The notes under the pieces: model-generated | Seen by the model: only the letters and a program-made list of their open reading frames with translations | The model's database searches: none | Told to the model about the DNA's origin: nothing | NCBI RefSeq assembly: GCF_001077815.2 | Contig: NZ_CP011310.1 | Span: 2,728,001 to 2,792,000 of the forward strand | DNA from: Aurantiacibacter atlanticus | GTDB taxonomy: Bacteria > Pseudomonadota > Alphaproteobacteria > Sphingomonadales > Sphingomonadaceae | Direction: 5' to 3' | DNA: 64,000 nucleotides | Program-made: the position numbers and the translations under genes | In this document: one piece after another, positions 56,904-64,000 of the stretch | How the letters are laid out: every line of letters starts with the position of its first letter | Numbering within the stretch: position 1 is the stretch's first letter

Positions 56904-57578
56904 ATGCAGCGAGTCAGTATTTTCACGAGTAACAGGGACGCGGCCCGTTTTGAGCCATTCATCCATGATGACACGACGTTCACATTCAACTATCTGACGC
57001 CGGAAGGCCCGGCGCGATTGGTGGATGGCGAAGCCTGGGCCTTTGTCGATTGGGTAATGGATACGCTTTCGGGGTTGGAAATGGTTCGCCGACTGCGCGC
57101 CGATCCACGCATGGCGCATGCGCATATCACGATGGTTCTGGAAGAAGACGATGTCGAAGACCGCCGCCGCGCATTGAAGGTGGGGGCCGACGATTATGCT
57201 ATTACGCCGCTTGACCGGCAGGCCATGCTCGACCGCGTGCTTGCCGTCCATTCTGATCATCGGAACGCGGCAGCCTACCGCTTGATCGAACTTGGCGACT
57301 TCGTCATCAATACGAATAGCGAACAGGCTCGTTGGAAGGGTCAGCGTATCGCACTGCGCCCCAATGAATTTCGCGTGCTGCGCTTCCTTGCTGAAAACCC
57401 CAACCGGATTTTCTCGCGAGAGGAATTAATTACCGCGCTGGGAAAGGCGGGCGATCCCGATTACCTGCGCACAGTTGATGTGTGGATCAAACGGCTCCGC
57501 ATGGGGCTGCGTACAGTGGGGGCGGCGCATCTTCTGCGCACGGTCCATGGCAAGGGCTATGTCTTCGACGAGCTCTAA
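56904..57578 (+). CDS. Atypical OmpR/PhoB-type response regulator
   Basis: 224 residues. The receiver is degenerate: the N-terminal acidic pair is replaced (FTSN, residues 7-10), D49 could be the phospho-acceptor (FVDW), and the conserved Lys before Pro is Thr (T101 in YAITP). The C-terminal winged helix is normal (RPNEFRVLRFLAENPNRIFSREELI...DVWIKRLR...RTVHGKGYVFDE). No sensor kinase gene is adjacent. It may act without phosphorylation. Confidence 0.85.
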   Translation: MQRVSIFTSNRDAARFEPFIHDDTTFTFNYLTPEGPARLVDGEAWAFVDWVMDTLSGLEMVRRLRADPRMAHAHITMVLEEDDVEDRRRALKVGADDYAITPLDRQAMLDRVLAVHSDHRNAAAYRLIELGDFVINTNSEQARWKGQRIALRPNEFRVLRFLAENPNRIFSREELITALGKAGDPDYLRTVDVWIKRLRMGLRTVGAAHLLRTVHGKGYVFDEL

Positions 57579-57600
57579 CACCCATATCGTCCTCGCAAAG

Positions 57601-57637
57601 AAAACGGCCCTCTGCCTGACTGGCGAAGGGCCGTTTT
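57601..57637. terminator. Bidirectional terminator
   Basis: An 11-bp stem (AAAACGGCCCT with its complement) with A/T runs on both sides, between the converging regulator and TonB receptor genes. Confidence 0.85.
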
Positions 57638-57659
57638 GCCTTTCAGTGCAGATCGGTCA

Positions 57660-60380
57660 TCAGAAGGTAAGCGAAAGTGAAGCGCCCAGCGATGCGCCAA
57701 CATCATAGCTGTTAATCTCGATACGATCGGTACCGTTGGTCTGATATTCCTCGTTCCGGCGGTTGAAGATATTGCGCGCTTCCAGCTTCACTTCTGCTTC
57801 GCTGCCGAAAAACTGGAAGCCCTGACGGTAAACCAAATCAACCGTCAGCCCCGGATCTTCCACGATATCGGGAAGGCCCGACGTGCCGCGACTGGTCACC
57901 CGTTCGCTGGCGTAGGACACCAGCAGCGTGAATTGCTGCAGCCGATCGAGATCTTCCAGGCTGACCTGCATATTGGCGAGGTGGTCGGATTGCCCCGTCA
58001 GGGGAACGCCGTCCACGAAAAGGTTGGACGCAGGTGTTGGGCCACCGGGAAACAGCAGCGTGGTATCGCCGGTATCCACCGAAATTTCCGAATTGGTCCA
58101 GGTGTAATTGGCGAAAAGGGCCAGTTGCTTGCTTTGGAAGAAGCCGCCCAGATTCATCAGGTCTATGGCATATTGCGCGTCAATTTCCGCGCCATATAAT
58201 GTGGCCTGCGGAGCATTGGCAAAGCTGGTCAGCTGAGCATTGTCGCTGAAGCTGGAAAACGCCTCGATCGGGTTTTCAATGTCCTTGTAGAACCCGGCAA
58301 TCGAAACCCGATCATTGCCGCCCAGATAATATTCGCCGCGCACTTCGTAATTGGTCAGTCGGCTATCGACGAGAAGCGGATTACCGTTGAACTGGCGATT
58401 GGTTTCCGGATCGTAATAGGTCTGGAAGATCAGTTCACGAAACTGCGGCCGCGCGATTGTGCGGGATGCACTGGCGCGTAGCTGCAAATCCTCTGTTGGA
58501 GCCCAAGTGACTGTGGCTGCCGGCAACCAGTAATCATTTTCGAGCAGGGTTGATGCGGTGGAACCACCCGCCACGTCGAAAATCTGCACCGGGTTCACGG
58601 TCTGAATTGCGTCCTCATAGCGCACACCGGCATCGATATTGATGCCGGTCAATGGTTCCCAATTGACCTTGCCGTAACCTGCGTGGACTTCCAGCCCAGC
58701 TTTGAAGGCAGGGTCAGACTGGGTAGATTCAATAAGGCCGATATCGTAAAATTCGATAATCGCATCGCCCAGCAGCAAGTCGGGCCGGAGCGCGCCGATG
58801 CCATCAGGAAAGCTGGTAGGCGCATTGAACAGGAACTCACGCCGCTCTGAATGCCGGAGAGTGTCGGTATAGGCAAAGCCGGATGTAACCGTCAACCCGC
58901 CGAAAAGCTCATAACTGAGGTCGATACCGCCGGACCAGAGTTCTTCCTTCAAATCGGAGAAGACGACTGCCGCGTCGCCCGTCTGTCGGTCCATCACATT
59001 GATGAATTTATCGCCAAGCGGTCCTGCTGAATTATCGCGGACATAGGTGAAGGTATATTCATAAGGCGCTTCACGGTCAGTGCGCGCATAACCGCCGCGC
59101 AGATCAACCCCCAGCGCGCCAAATTGCAGTTCGGCGACAAGCTGGCTGTCGATCAGCTGGCGTTCGTACCATGCCGTCTGCTGTTGCTGGATGCTGTCAT
59201 CGTCCTGATAATCCTCGCCCACGGACAGGCGCGCCTGCTTTAGCGTGTCGCGGATGAAAAGATTGGTGAAGCGGAAGCGATGTTCTCCAGTTTCCAGCCC
59301 GATGCCAAGCATGGCGTTAGCAAGAATGCGGTTGTCGGTAACAAGATCGTTAAAATCATTGTCGAGCGTGAAATCGGCCAGCACGGATTGCGAAGTGATA
59401 TCGCGAGTGCGCCATTTGTTGCTGATCGAGCCGGTGAAAACCACGCCGAGAACGCCATCGCCCAGGACATCGAAAGAGGTTCCTGCAGAAAGGCTGGCCG
59501 ACCAATTGGCCGGAACATCGCCAATCCTTTGCAGCAGGATCAGATTGGGATTGCCAAGCTGGAAAGCCACATCGGCCTGCGTGATCGGCGCGCCATTGAT
59601 GTTCTGCGCAGAATCGAGCGGCACATCACTCATGCGCATTCCGCTGTCAAAATAGACCTGCAGCGCAGGTGGGACATCCCGTGTGCCATCATCGAAGCCT
59701 GACCAGTCGTAGTCCGATCCGTAATAGGAAATACCACTTTGGAACGTGGTTTCGGTGTTGAGGCTGAGACTTCCGCCCACAGTCACGAAGCTTTCATCGG
59801 GAACGGCGCGGGTGGTGAGGTTGATCACGCCGCCGCCAAATTCTCCTGGAAAATTGGCCGAATAGGTTTTCTGGACCAGACTGGATGCGACGACATTCGT
59901 GGGAAAGATATCGAGCGGGACAACGCGGCTAAGCGGCTGTGGCGACGGCAGTGGCAATCCATTCAGCAAGGCCAGTGAATAGCGATCCCCCAGCCCGCGA
60001 ACATAAACAAAGCCCTGCCCCTGCACAGAAAGGCCGGTTACGCGGCCCAGCGCACCCGCAATATCGCCTTCGCCGGTGCGCGCGATTTCGGCAGTGGACA
60101 GCACGCTGACTACCTGCGTGGAATTGCGCATTGGATCGCGATTGATGCGACCTGTAACAATGATCGATCCGCCGGGGACAGAAACTTCGGGTTCCTGATA
60201 TTCATCGCCTTCGGGATCGGTCTGCGGGGCTTCTTCGCCGTCCTCATCTTGCACTGCGGACGCCAATTCGTCGTCTGATTGGGGAAGTGGCGCCATCGAT
60301 TGTGCAAGAGCCACGCCCGGAACGGTGAGCGCGGTGGTGAGAAGGAGCAAAGCCGCCAGCTTGTTGCCAGTGGTCATCAT
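57660..60380 (-). CDS. TonB-dependent receptor
   Basis: About 906 residues from MMTTGNKLAAL; a frame start 5 codons earlier exists. Signal peptide ends PGVALAQ. Plug domain: GDIAGALGRVTGLSVQGQGFVYVRGLGDRYSLALLNGLPLPSP. It ends with the aromatic LGASLSLTF. This long type often co-occurs with a beta-helix lipoprotein gene, as here. Substrate not clear. Confidence 0.9.
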   Translation of the reverse strand: MMTTGNKLAALLLLTTALTVPGVALAQSMAPLPQSDDELASAVQDEDGEEAPQTDPEGDEYQEPEVSVPGGSIIVTGRINRDPMRNSTQVVSVLSTAEIARTGEGDIAGALGRVTGLSVQGQGFVYVRGLGDRYSLALLNGLPLPSPQPLSRVVPLDIFPTNVVASSLVQKTYSANFPGEFGGGVINLTTRAVPDESFVTVGGSLSLNTETTFQSGISYYGSDYDWSGFDDGTRDVPPALQVYFDSGMRMSDVPLDSAQNINGAPITQADVAFQLGNPNLILLQRIGDVPANWSASLSAGTSFDVLGDGVLGVVFTGSISNKWRTRDITSQSVLADFTLDNDFNDLVTDNRILANAMLGIGLETGEHRFRFTNLFIRDTLKQARLSVGEDYQDDDSIQQQQTAWYERQLIDSQLVAELQFGALGVDLRGGYARTDREAPYEYTFTYVRDNSAGPLGDKFINVMDRQTGDAAVVFSDLKEELWSGGIDLSYELFGGLTVTSGFAYTDTLRHSERREFLFNAPTSFPDGIGALRPDLLLGDAIIEFYDIGLIESTQSDPAFKAGLEVHAGYGKVNWEPLTGINIDAGVRYEDAIQTVNPVQIFDVAGGSTASTLLENDYWLPAATVTWAPTEDLQLRASASRTIARPQFRELIFQTYYDPETNRQFNGNPLLVDSRLTNYEVRGEYYLGGNDRVSIAGFYKDIENPIEAFSSFSDNAQLTSFANAPQATLYGAEIDAQYAIDLMNLGGFFQSKQLALFANYTWTNSEISVDTGDTTLLFPGGPTPASNLFVDGVPLTGQSDHLANMQVSLEDLDRLQQFTLLVSYASERVTSRGTSGLPDIVEDPGLTVDLVYRQGFQFFGSEAEVKLEARNIFNRRNEEYQTNGTDRIEINSYDVGASLGASLSLTF

Positions 60381-60456
60381 CGGGAAATCCCTCATTTACG
60401 ATCCGTAGGTAGGCCGAGTGGTCTGTTTGCGCCGCGCCCGGAAAATTATTGCCGTA

Positions 60457-60490
60457 GAGGCGGGGCCGAACATGATGTCGGCCCCGCCTC
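60457..60490 (-). terminator. Terminator-like hairpin after the lipoprotein gene
   Basis: 13-bp GC-rich stem (60457-60469 with 60478-60490), 8-base loop, followed on the minus strand by an AT stretch (ATAATTTTCC). It could also slow transcription into the receptor gene. Confidence 0.65.
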
Positions 60491-60503
60491 CCCGTTCTCT
60501 GGT

Positions 60504-62081
60504 TCAGTTGAAGACCGGAATGCTCGTGCAATTGCCGGTATTATTACCAAAGCTTATGGCCGAGGAATCGCAGGTCCATCCTTGCGTCCAGTCATTGGAG
60601 GCTTCGACTGCTCCGATGAAATCTGCCGCCTCGAAGAAGCTACCCAGTGTCGTAACGTCGAAAATGTCTGCGAACCCGTCTTCACTGGTTCCGTTAAGGT
60701 AACCATTCACGATCGTGTTGGTGTAGCTTTTGTTGTTACCGGTTCCGGCATCAAACAACGACTCGGCTGAAGCCGCGGTTACGCTGCTGCCATCGCGAAA
60801 ATCCGTCGCGCAATCGAGAGCGACCGAGAAGAAGCGCGGCGGGCCAACATCATCCAGGCCGGTGTCGGCGGAGCGAACCGTCTGCGTGTTGTCGATACGG
60901 ATACATGCCGTGCCCGATGCCGAAGCATCCCACATCAGCGTATTATACAGGCCGTAATCGGCACCGCCACGGATGCGGATGGCCTGATCATTGTCCTTGC
61001 GCTGAATGAAGGTGCCATTCGCAATCGTGGTATTCTGACGTGGCAACTGGTCTTCCAGCCCATTGGTGGAATCCGCTTCGATGATGCCGTCACCCACGCC
61101 TGAACGTTGCGCCACCAGAACAAACTGGAGATTGGCCTTTACGCCGGTATCGGTATCCAGCGAATCATCCTCAGCGCCCGCGACGATAAGCCGCTTCATA
61201 TTCACGTAGCCGCCGAAAAATTCGACGCCGTCATCCGATGAATTGATCGACTGAATATCGGAAAGCTGTGTCCCCGTGCCGGTGCCGCCAGTGGTGAGCG
61301 ATTGCAATTCGCTGTCACCCGAAAGGACGAACCCGGAATACCGTATCTGTACGAAGCTCATCGAACCGGAATTGTCATCGTCTGTTGCCCCGCCGAAGAA
61401 TGCAGGATCAGCGGCGCCTTCGACCTGCCGTTCGCACGATACAGTGCCCGGCGTTGCCGCTGGCTGGAAGCAGTCGGTGACCGGCGCGCGGCCAGAAAGA
61501 ACCACCCCGCCCCACTGGCCCGAGGAATCCGCATTGTTGAGGCCAAGTACATTGTCACGGCTGGTGAAGATGATCGGCAGCGCCGCGGTACCATTGGCAT
61601 TGATGCGGTTTCCGCGCGTCACATTGAGGAAGGATGATCCGCTGGCGTAGATGATTACACCCGGCTCAATCGTCAGCTCGACATCGGTATCGGAGAGGCC
61701 GTCACTCGCATCAGGAGCAGCGCCGCCATCGGTGCCGACATTTACCTGGCCATTCAGCCGATAGAGCAATCCCGGTACGCGCGGCAGGGTGGATGACGTG
61801 TTGAACCGCTGCGGAGTCGCGCAGACGCGCCATTCGCCTTCTGGACCAGTGATCGTGCCTTCGTCGGCAAGCCCCTGTGCATCGGCTATCGTCGGGCAGC
61901 CATTGGCAGGGGTAACCAGTGCCGAAGTCGGTGTGGGAGTAGGCGTGGACGTCGGCGTGGGAGTAGGGTTGTTGATGATGACATTACCACCCGTGCCGGG
62001 CGATGCGATCTCATCCGGGCCGCATGCGGCAAGCGCCAGGATAGAACTTCCAAGGATAAGTGAACGGGAAAGTTTGGTCAC
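60504..62081 (-). CDS. Surface lipoprotein with beta-helix-like domain
   Basis: 525 residues. Lipobox LALAAC, then a Pro/Thr repeat linker (NPTPTPTSTPTPTPTS), then a repetitive domain suggesting a right-handed beta-helix (FVQIRYSGFVLS, DGVEFFGGYVNMKRLIVAGAEDDSLDTD). It lies just before the TonB receptor on the same strand, a frequent pairing in this group; it may capture substrate for the receptor. Confidence 0.8.
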   Translation of the reverse strand: MTKLSRSLILGSSILALAACGPDEIASPGTGGNVIINNPTPTPTSTPTPTPTSALVTPANGCPTIADAQGLADEGTITGPEGEWRVCATPQRFNTSSTLPRVPGLLYRLNGQVNVGTDGGAAPDASDGLSDTDVELTIEPGVIIYASGSSFLNVTRGNRINANGTAALPIIFTSRDNVLGLNNADSSGQWGGVVLSGRAPVTDCFQPAATPGTVSCERQVEGAADPAFFGGATDDDNSGSMSFVQIRYSGFVLSGDSELQSLTTGGTGTGTQLSDIQSINSSDDGVEFFGGYVNMKRLIVAGAEDDSLDTDTGVKANLQFVLVAQRSGVGDGIIEADSTNGLEDQLPRQNTTIANGTFIQRKDNDQAIRIRGGADYGLYNTLMWDASASGTACIRIDNTQTVRSADTGLDDVGPPRFFSVALDCATDFRDGSSVTAASAESLFDAGTGNNKSYTNTIVNGYLNGTSEDGFADIFDVTTLGSFFEAADFIGAVEASNDWTQGWTCDSSAISFGNNTGNCTSIPVFN

Positions 62082-62364
62082 GACAATTGGCCCCTCAAGA
62101 CATTTCGAGAATCTGGATTTCGACGCGAATTTGCGTTCGCTAAAGGGGGCACTAGGCCTTGCGCGTGACAGTTTGTTTGCGGCTATGTGACGATAATAAG
62201 AATCTTTTCACATCCGGCATAAGCATTTGTTCTATATGATATTTACTTTTCCACCGCCGGACAGACCCGCCGTAATATTGCGGATTTGTGACAATGTTGC
62301 AGTTTTGTTGCAGCAGTCCGTCCGACTGGTCATAATGGCGCCAAGGATAAAAGGAGAGTTTGTG

Positions 62365-62733
62365 ATGCTTACAACGCTTGTATTCGCGCCACTCATGCTG
62401 GCCCAGGCGGCCACCGCACACATGGTCGAACAGGAATATGAAATCCGCGAAGTTGCTTACGAGGAATTGCTGGCAGGTGATGACGCCGCAGCTATAACAG
62501 TGCTCGAAGCCGAATTGGCGCAGAACCCGGGTGATCCCGCCGTTCTTATAAATCTGGGCGCTGCTTATGCGCGGATCGGCAATTGGGAACGGGCTGAACA
62601 TTATTACAGCACTGCACGCGATGGCCAGCGTGAATATCAGTTGGAGCTTGCCAATGGGCGTTGGCTGGATTCGCGCGATGCTGCGCGCCTTGCACTCGCC
62701 AGTGTCGAATTAGAGGCACTCGCTGCGCGCTGA
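62365..62733 (+). CDS. Exported TPR-repeat protein
   Basis: 122 residues from the ATG after AAGGAG. Signal-like N-terminus (MLTTLVFAPLMLAQAATAH), then TPR units (AYEELLAGDDAAAITVLEAELAQNPGDPAVLINLGAAYARIGNWERAEHYYSTA). An ATG at 62335 is possible but adds no family sequence. Confidence 0.82.
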   Translation: MLTTLVFAPLMLAQAATAHMVEQEYEIREVAYEELLAGDDAAAITVLEAELAQNPGDPAVLINLGAAYARIGNWERAEHYYSTARDGQREYQLELANGRWLDSRDAARLALASVELEALAAR

Positions 62734-62895
62734 AATACTTCTGGCAGAGAAGGGGCCTCTAAGGTCCTATAAGCGCCCACCGGCACCAGAGCCCTAGCTG
62801 GACAGCACGCAGAGCGGACGTGGTGCTTTACACAGGTGGTTTGTCACGGCGCTGTCATATCGTGTAAGCAAAGGACTCCAATTGAAAGGGTCCTG

Positions 62896-63540
62896 ATGAT
62901 TCTGCGTTCCGGTATTCTTGCGGCAGCATTCGCGCTGGCCGGCTGTATTGCGCTTCCCGCGCAGGCTGGCGTGCTGGAAATTTCTGCCGATGGCCAAGCG
63001 CGTTGGATCGCTGGACCGATTGCCGGTGCCGTGGCAGAAGAAGCGGCTATTCTGGATCCAGTGCCGTTGGGTGAAGTGCCGATAGGCGTGCTGGCCTTGC
63101 TGCCAGAAGATGCCGTTGCAAATACGCGCCAGCATGCAGCTGGCATTCCGGCCAATTACGCTGCAATCGTGCAGGATCTGGCCCATCGCTTCGATCTCAG
63201 CCCCGCATTGATAGAGGCAGTGGTCTGGCAGGAGAGTCGCTGGCGCACCAACGCCGTCTCTCCTGCAGGCGCCCGTGGCCTCGCCCAATTGATGCCCGGG
63301 ACGGCCCGCGATCTAGGCGTCGATCCCGATGACCCCATTGCCAATCTTGAAGGCGGTGCCCGCTATTTGCGCGAACAGCTTGATCGGTTTGATGGCGATC
63401 TGGAACGCGCGCTGGCTGCCTATAACGCCGGCCCGGGACGGGTCATCCGTTCAGGTGGCGTTCCACCGATTCGTGAAACACAAACGTATGTTGCGGCCAT
63501 TATGGGCCGCCTTGCCGACCATTCCCGGAGCCCTGAATAA
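62896..63540 (+). CDS. virB1: VirB1-like lytic transglycosylase
   Basis: About 214 residues from MILRSGILAAAF. Signal peptide, then an SLT domain with catalytic Glu in AVVWQESRW, SPAGARGLAQLMPGTA and ALAAYNAGPGRV. It opens the peptidoglycan for the secretion channel. It is followed at 3 bases by virB2. Confidence 0.88.
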   Translation: MILRSGILAAAFALAGCIALPAQAGVLEISADGQARWIAGPIAGAVAEEAAILDPVPLGEVPIGVLALLPEDAVANTRQHAAGIPANYAAIVQDLAHRFDLSPALIEAVVWQESRWRTNAVSPAGARGLAQLMPGTARDLGVDPDDPIANLEGGARYLREQLDRFDGDLERALAAYNAGPGRVIRSGGVPPIRETQTYVAAIMGRLADHSRSPE

Positions 63541-63542
63541 CA

Positions 63543-63839
63543 ATGCCGATCCTTATTCGCTTTGCTGCGTTTCTTACCCTGTTGGTCCCATCCGCCGCTT
63601 TTGCGCAGGACCCGGCCGGGTCTTCCCCGATCAACAGTGCGTTTGGCTGGATGCGTGATACCATGCTGGGCACGGTCGCCACAACTGTGGCAGTGATGGC
63701 AGTGGCCGCGGTCGGCTTCATGATGCTGACGGGGCGCGTGAACTGGCGTTTTGGCGCCACTGTGATCATCGGCGTATTCATCATCTTCGGCGCTGCCTCC
63801 ATCGTGGCTGGCATCCAGGGTGCGGCCGCAGTCGGCTGA
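63543..63839 (+). CDS. virB2: VirB2/TrbC-like pilin
   Basis: 98 residues. Signal peptide ending AAFAQ, then two membrane helices (TVATTVAVMAVAAVGFMMLTG, ATVIIGVFIIFGAASIVAG). The usual pilin of VirB-type type IV secretion. Confidence 0.88.
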   Translation: MPILIRFAAFLTLLVPSAAFAQDPAGSSPINSAFGWMRDTMLGTVATTVAVMAVAAVGFMMLTGRVNWRFGATVIIGVFIIFGAASIVAGIQGAAAVG

Positions 63840-63852
63840 GGCGAGAAACACC

Positions 63853-64000
63853 ATGCAACTTATTCGTCACCCGGTTCATCGTGCACTTACCCGCCCGCAG
63901 ATGTTCGCGGGCGTGACATTCAATTATTTCATCATCAACGCTCTTGTGACGACCGAGGCCTTTTTGATCCTGAAAAGTTTCTGGATCGTGCCCATCCCAT
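63853..64000 (+). CDS. virB3: VirB3-like protein, 3' partial
   Basis: The first 49 residues, MQLIRHPVHRALTRPQMFAGV..., match the VirB3 N-terminus and run off the window. Order virB1-virB2-virB3 indicates that a type IV secretion locus continues beyond it. Confidence 0.88.
   Translation, partial: MQLIRHPVHRALTRPQMFAGVTFNYFIINALVTTEAFLILKSFWIVPIP

Noticed and set aside
1..64000. CRISPR arrays
   Set aside because: No series of regularly spaced direct repeats and no cas genes were seen.

Overview
The window reads as a chromosomal segment of a Sphingomonadales alphaproteobacterium, most like Erythrobacter or Altererythrobacter. The basis is family content (DUF1134/EipA, CBP3-type cytochrome bc1 chaperone, COQ9, split gcvPA/gcvPB, several TonB-dependent receptors) and moderately high GC. 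No database search was possible, so all names rest on motif and family recognition.

Layout. Positions 1-16025 are housekeeping: MarC (partial), hslU/hslV, bamE, a bc1 chaperone, a DUF177 protein, ssb, feoAB, COQ9, an ankyrin protein, SCO1, YcgN, a zinc metallopeptidase, ribD and ribE, a GNAT pseudogene, an aromatic/aspartate aminotransferase, an EipA-like protein and tRNA-Ser(GCT). Positions 16011-37062 are a 21-kb genomic island inserted in the tRNA-Ser 3' end. It is bounded by an 18-bp direct repeat and starts with a tyrosine integrase. It carries a retron (ncRNA, effector, reverse transcriptase) whose effector is split by an IS3-family element. It also carries a MobF relaxase with a small DNA-binding partner, an AIPR-like protein, a zinc-ribbon protein, a two-gene N6-methylase and PLD-SNF2 helicase system, and a hipBA toxin-antitoxin pair with three operators.

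Positions 37100-41150 hold divergent ompW and hemN, each with an FNR-type box, and truncated DUF1003 and DUF389 genes. Positions 41541-51694 are a catabolic cluster: TonB receptor, acyl-CoA ligase, DUF35 protein, thiolase-like protein, Rieske dioxygenase beta and alpha subunits, TetR regulator and an SDR. A 14-bp motif overlaps the -35 box of both the receptor and the dioxygenase promoters. Positions 52012-56765 are the glycine cleavage operon behind a tandem glycine riboswitch. After it come an atypical PhoB-like regulator, a TonB receptor paired with a beta-helix lipoprotein, and a TPR protein. The window ends in the first genes of a VirB-type secretion locus (virB1, virB2, virB3).

The main biological story is the island. 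A mobilizable element has collected at least three candidate defence or stability modules: the retron, the methylase/helicase system and hipBA. The retron toxin has been split by an insertion that can be reversed on paper to give one continuous 311-residue frame.
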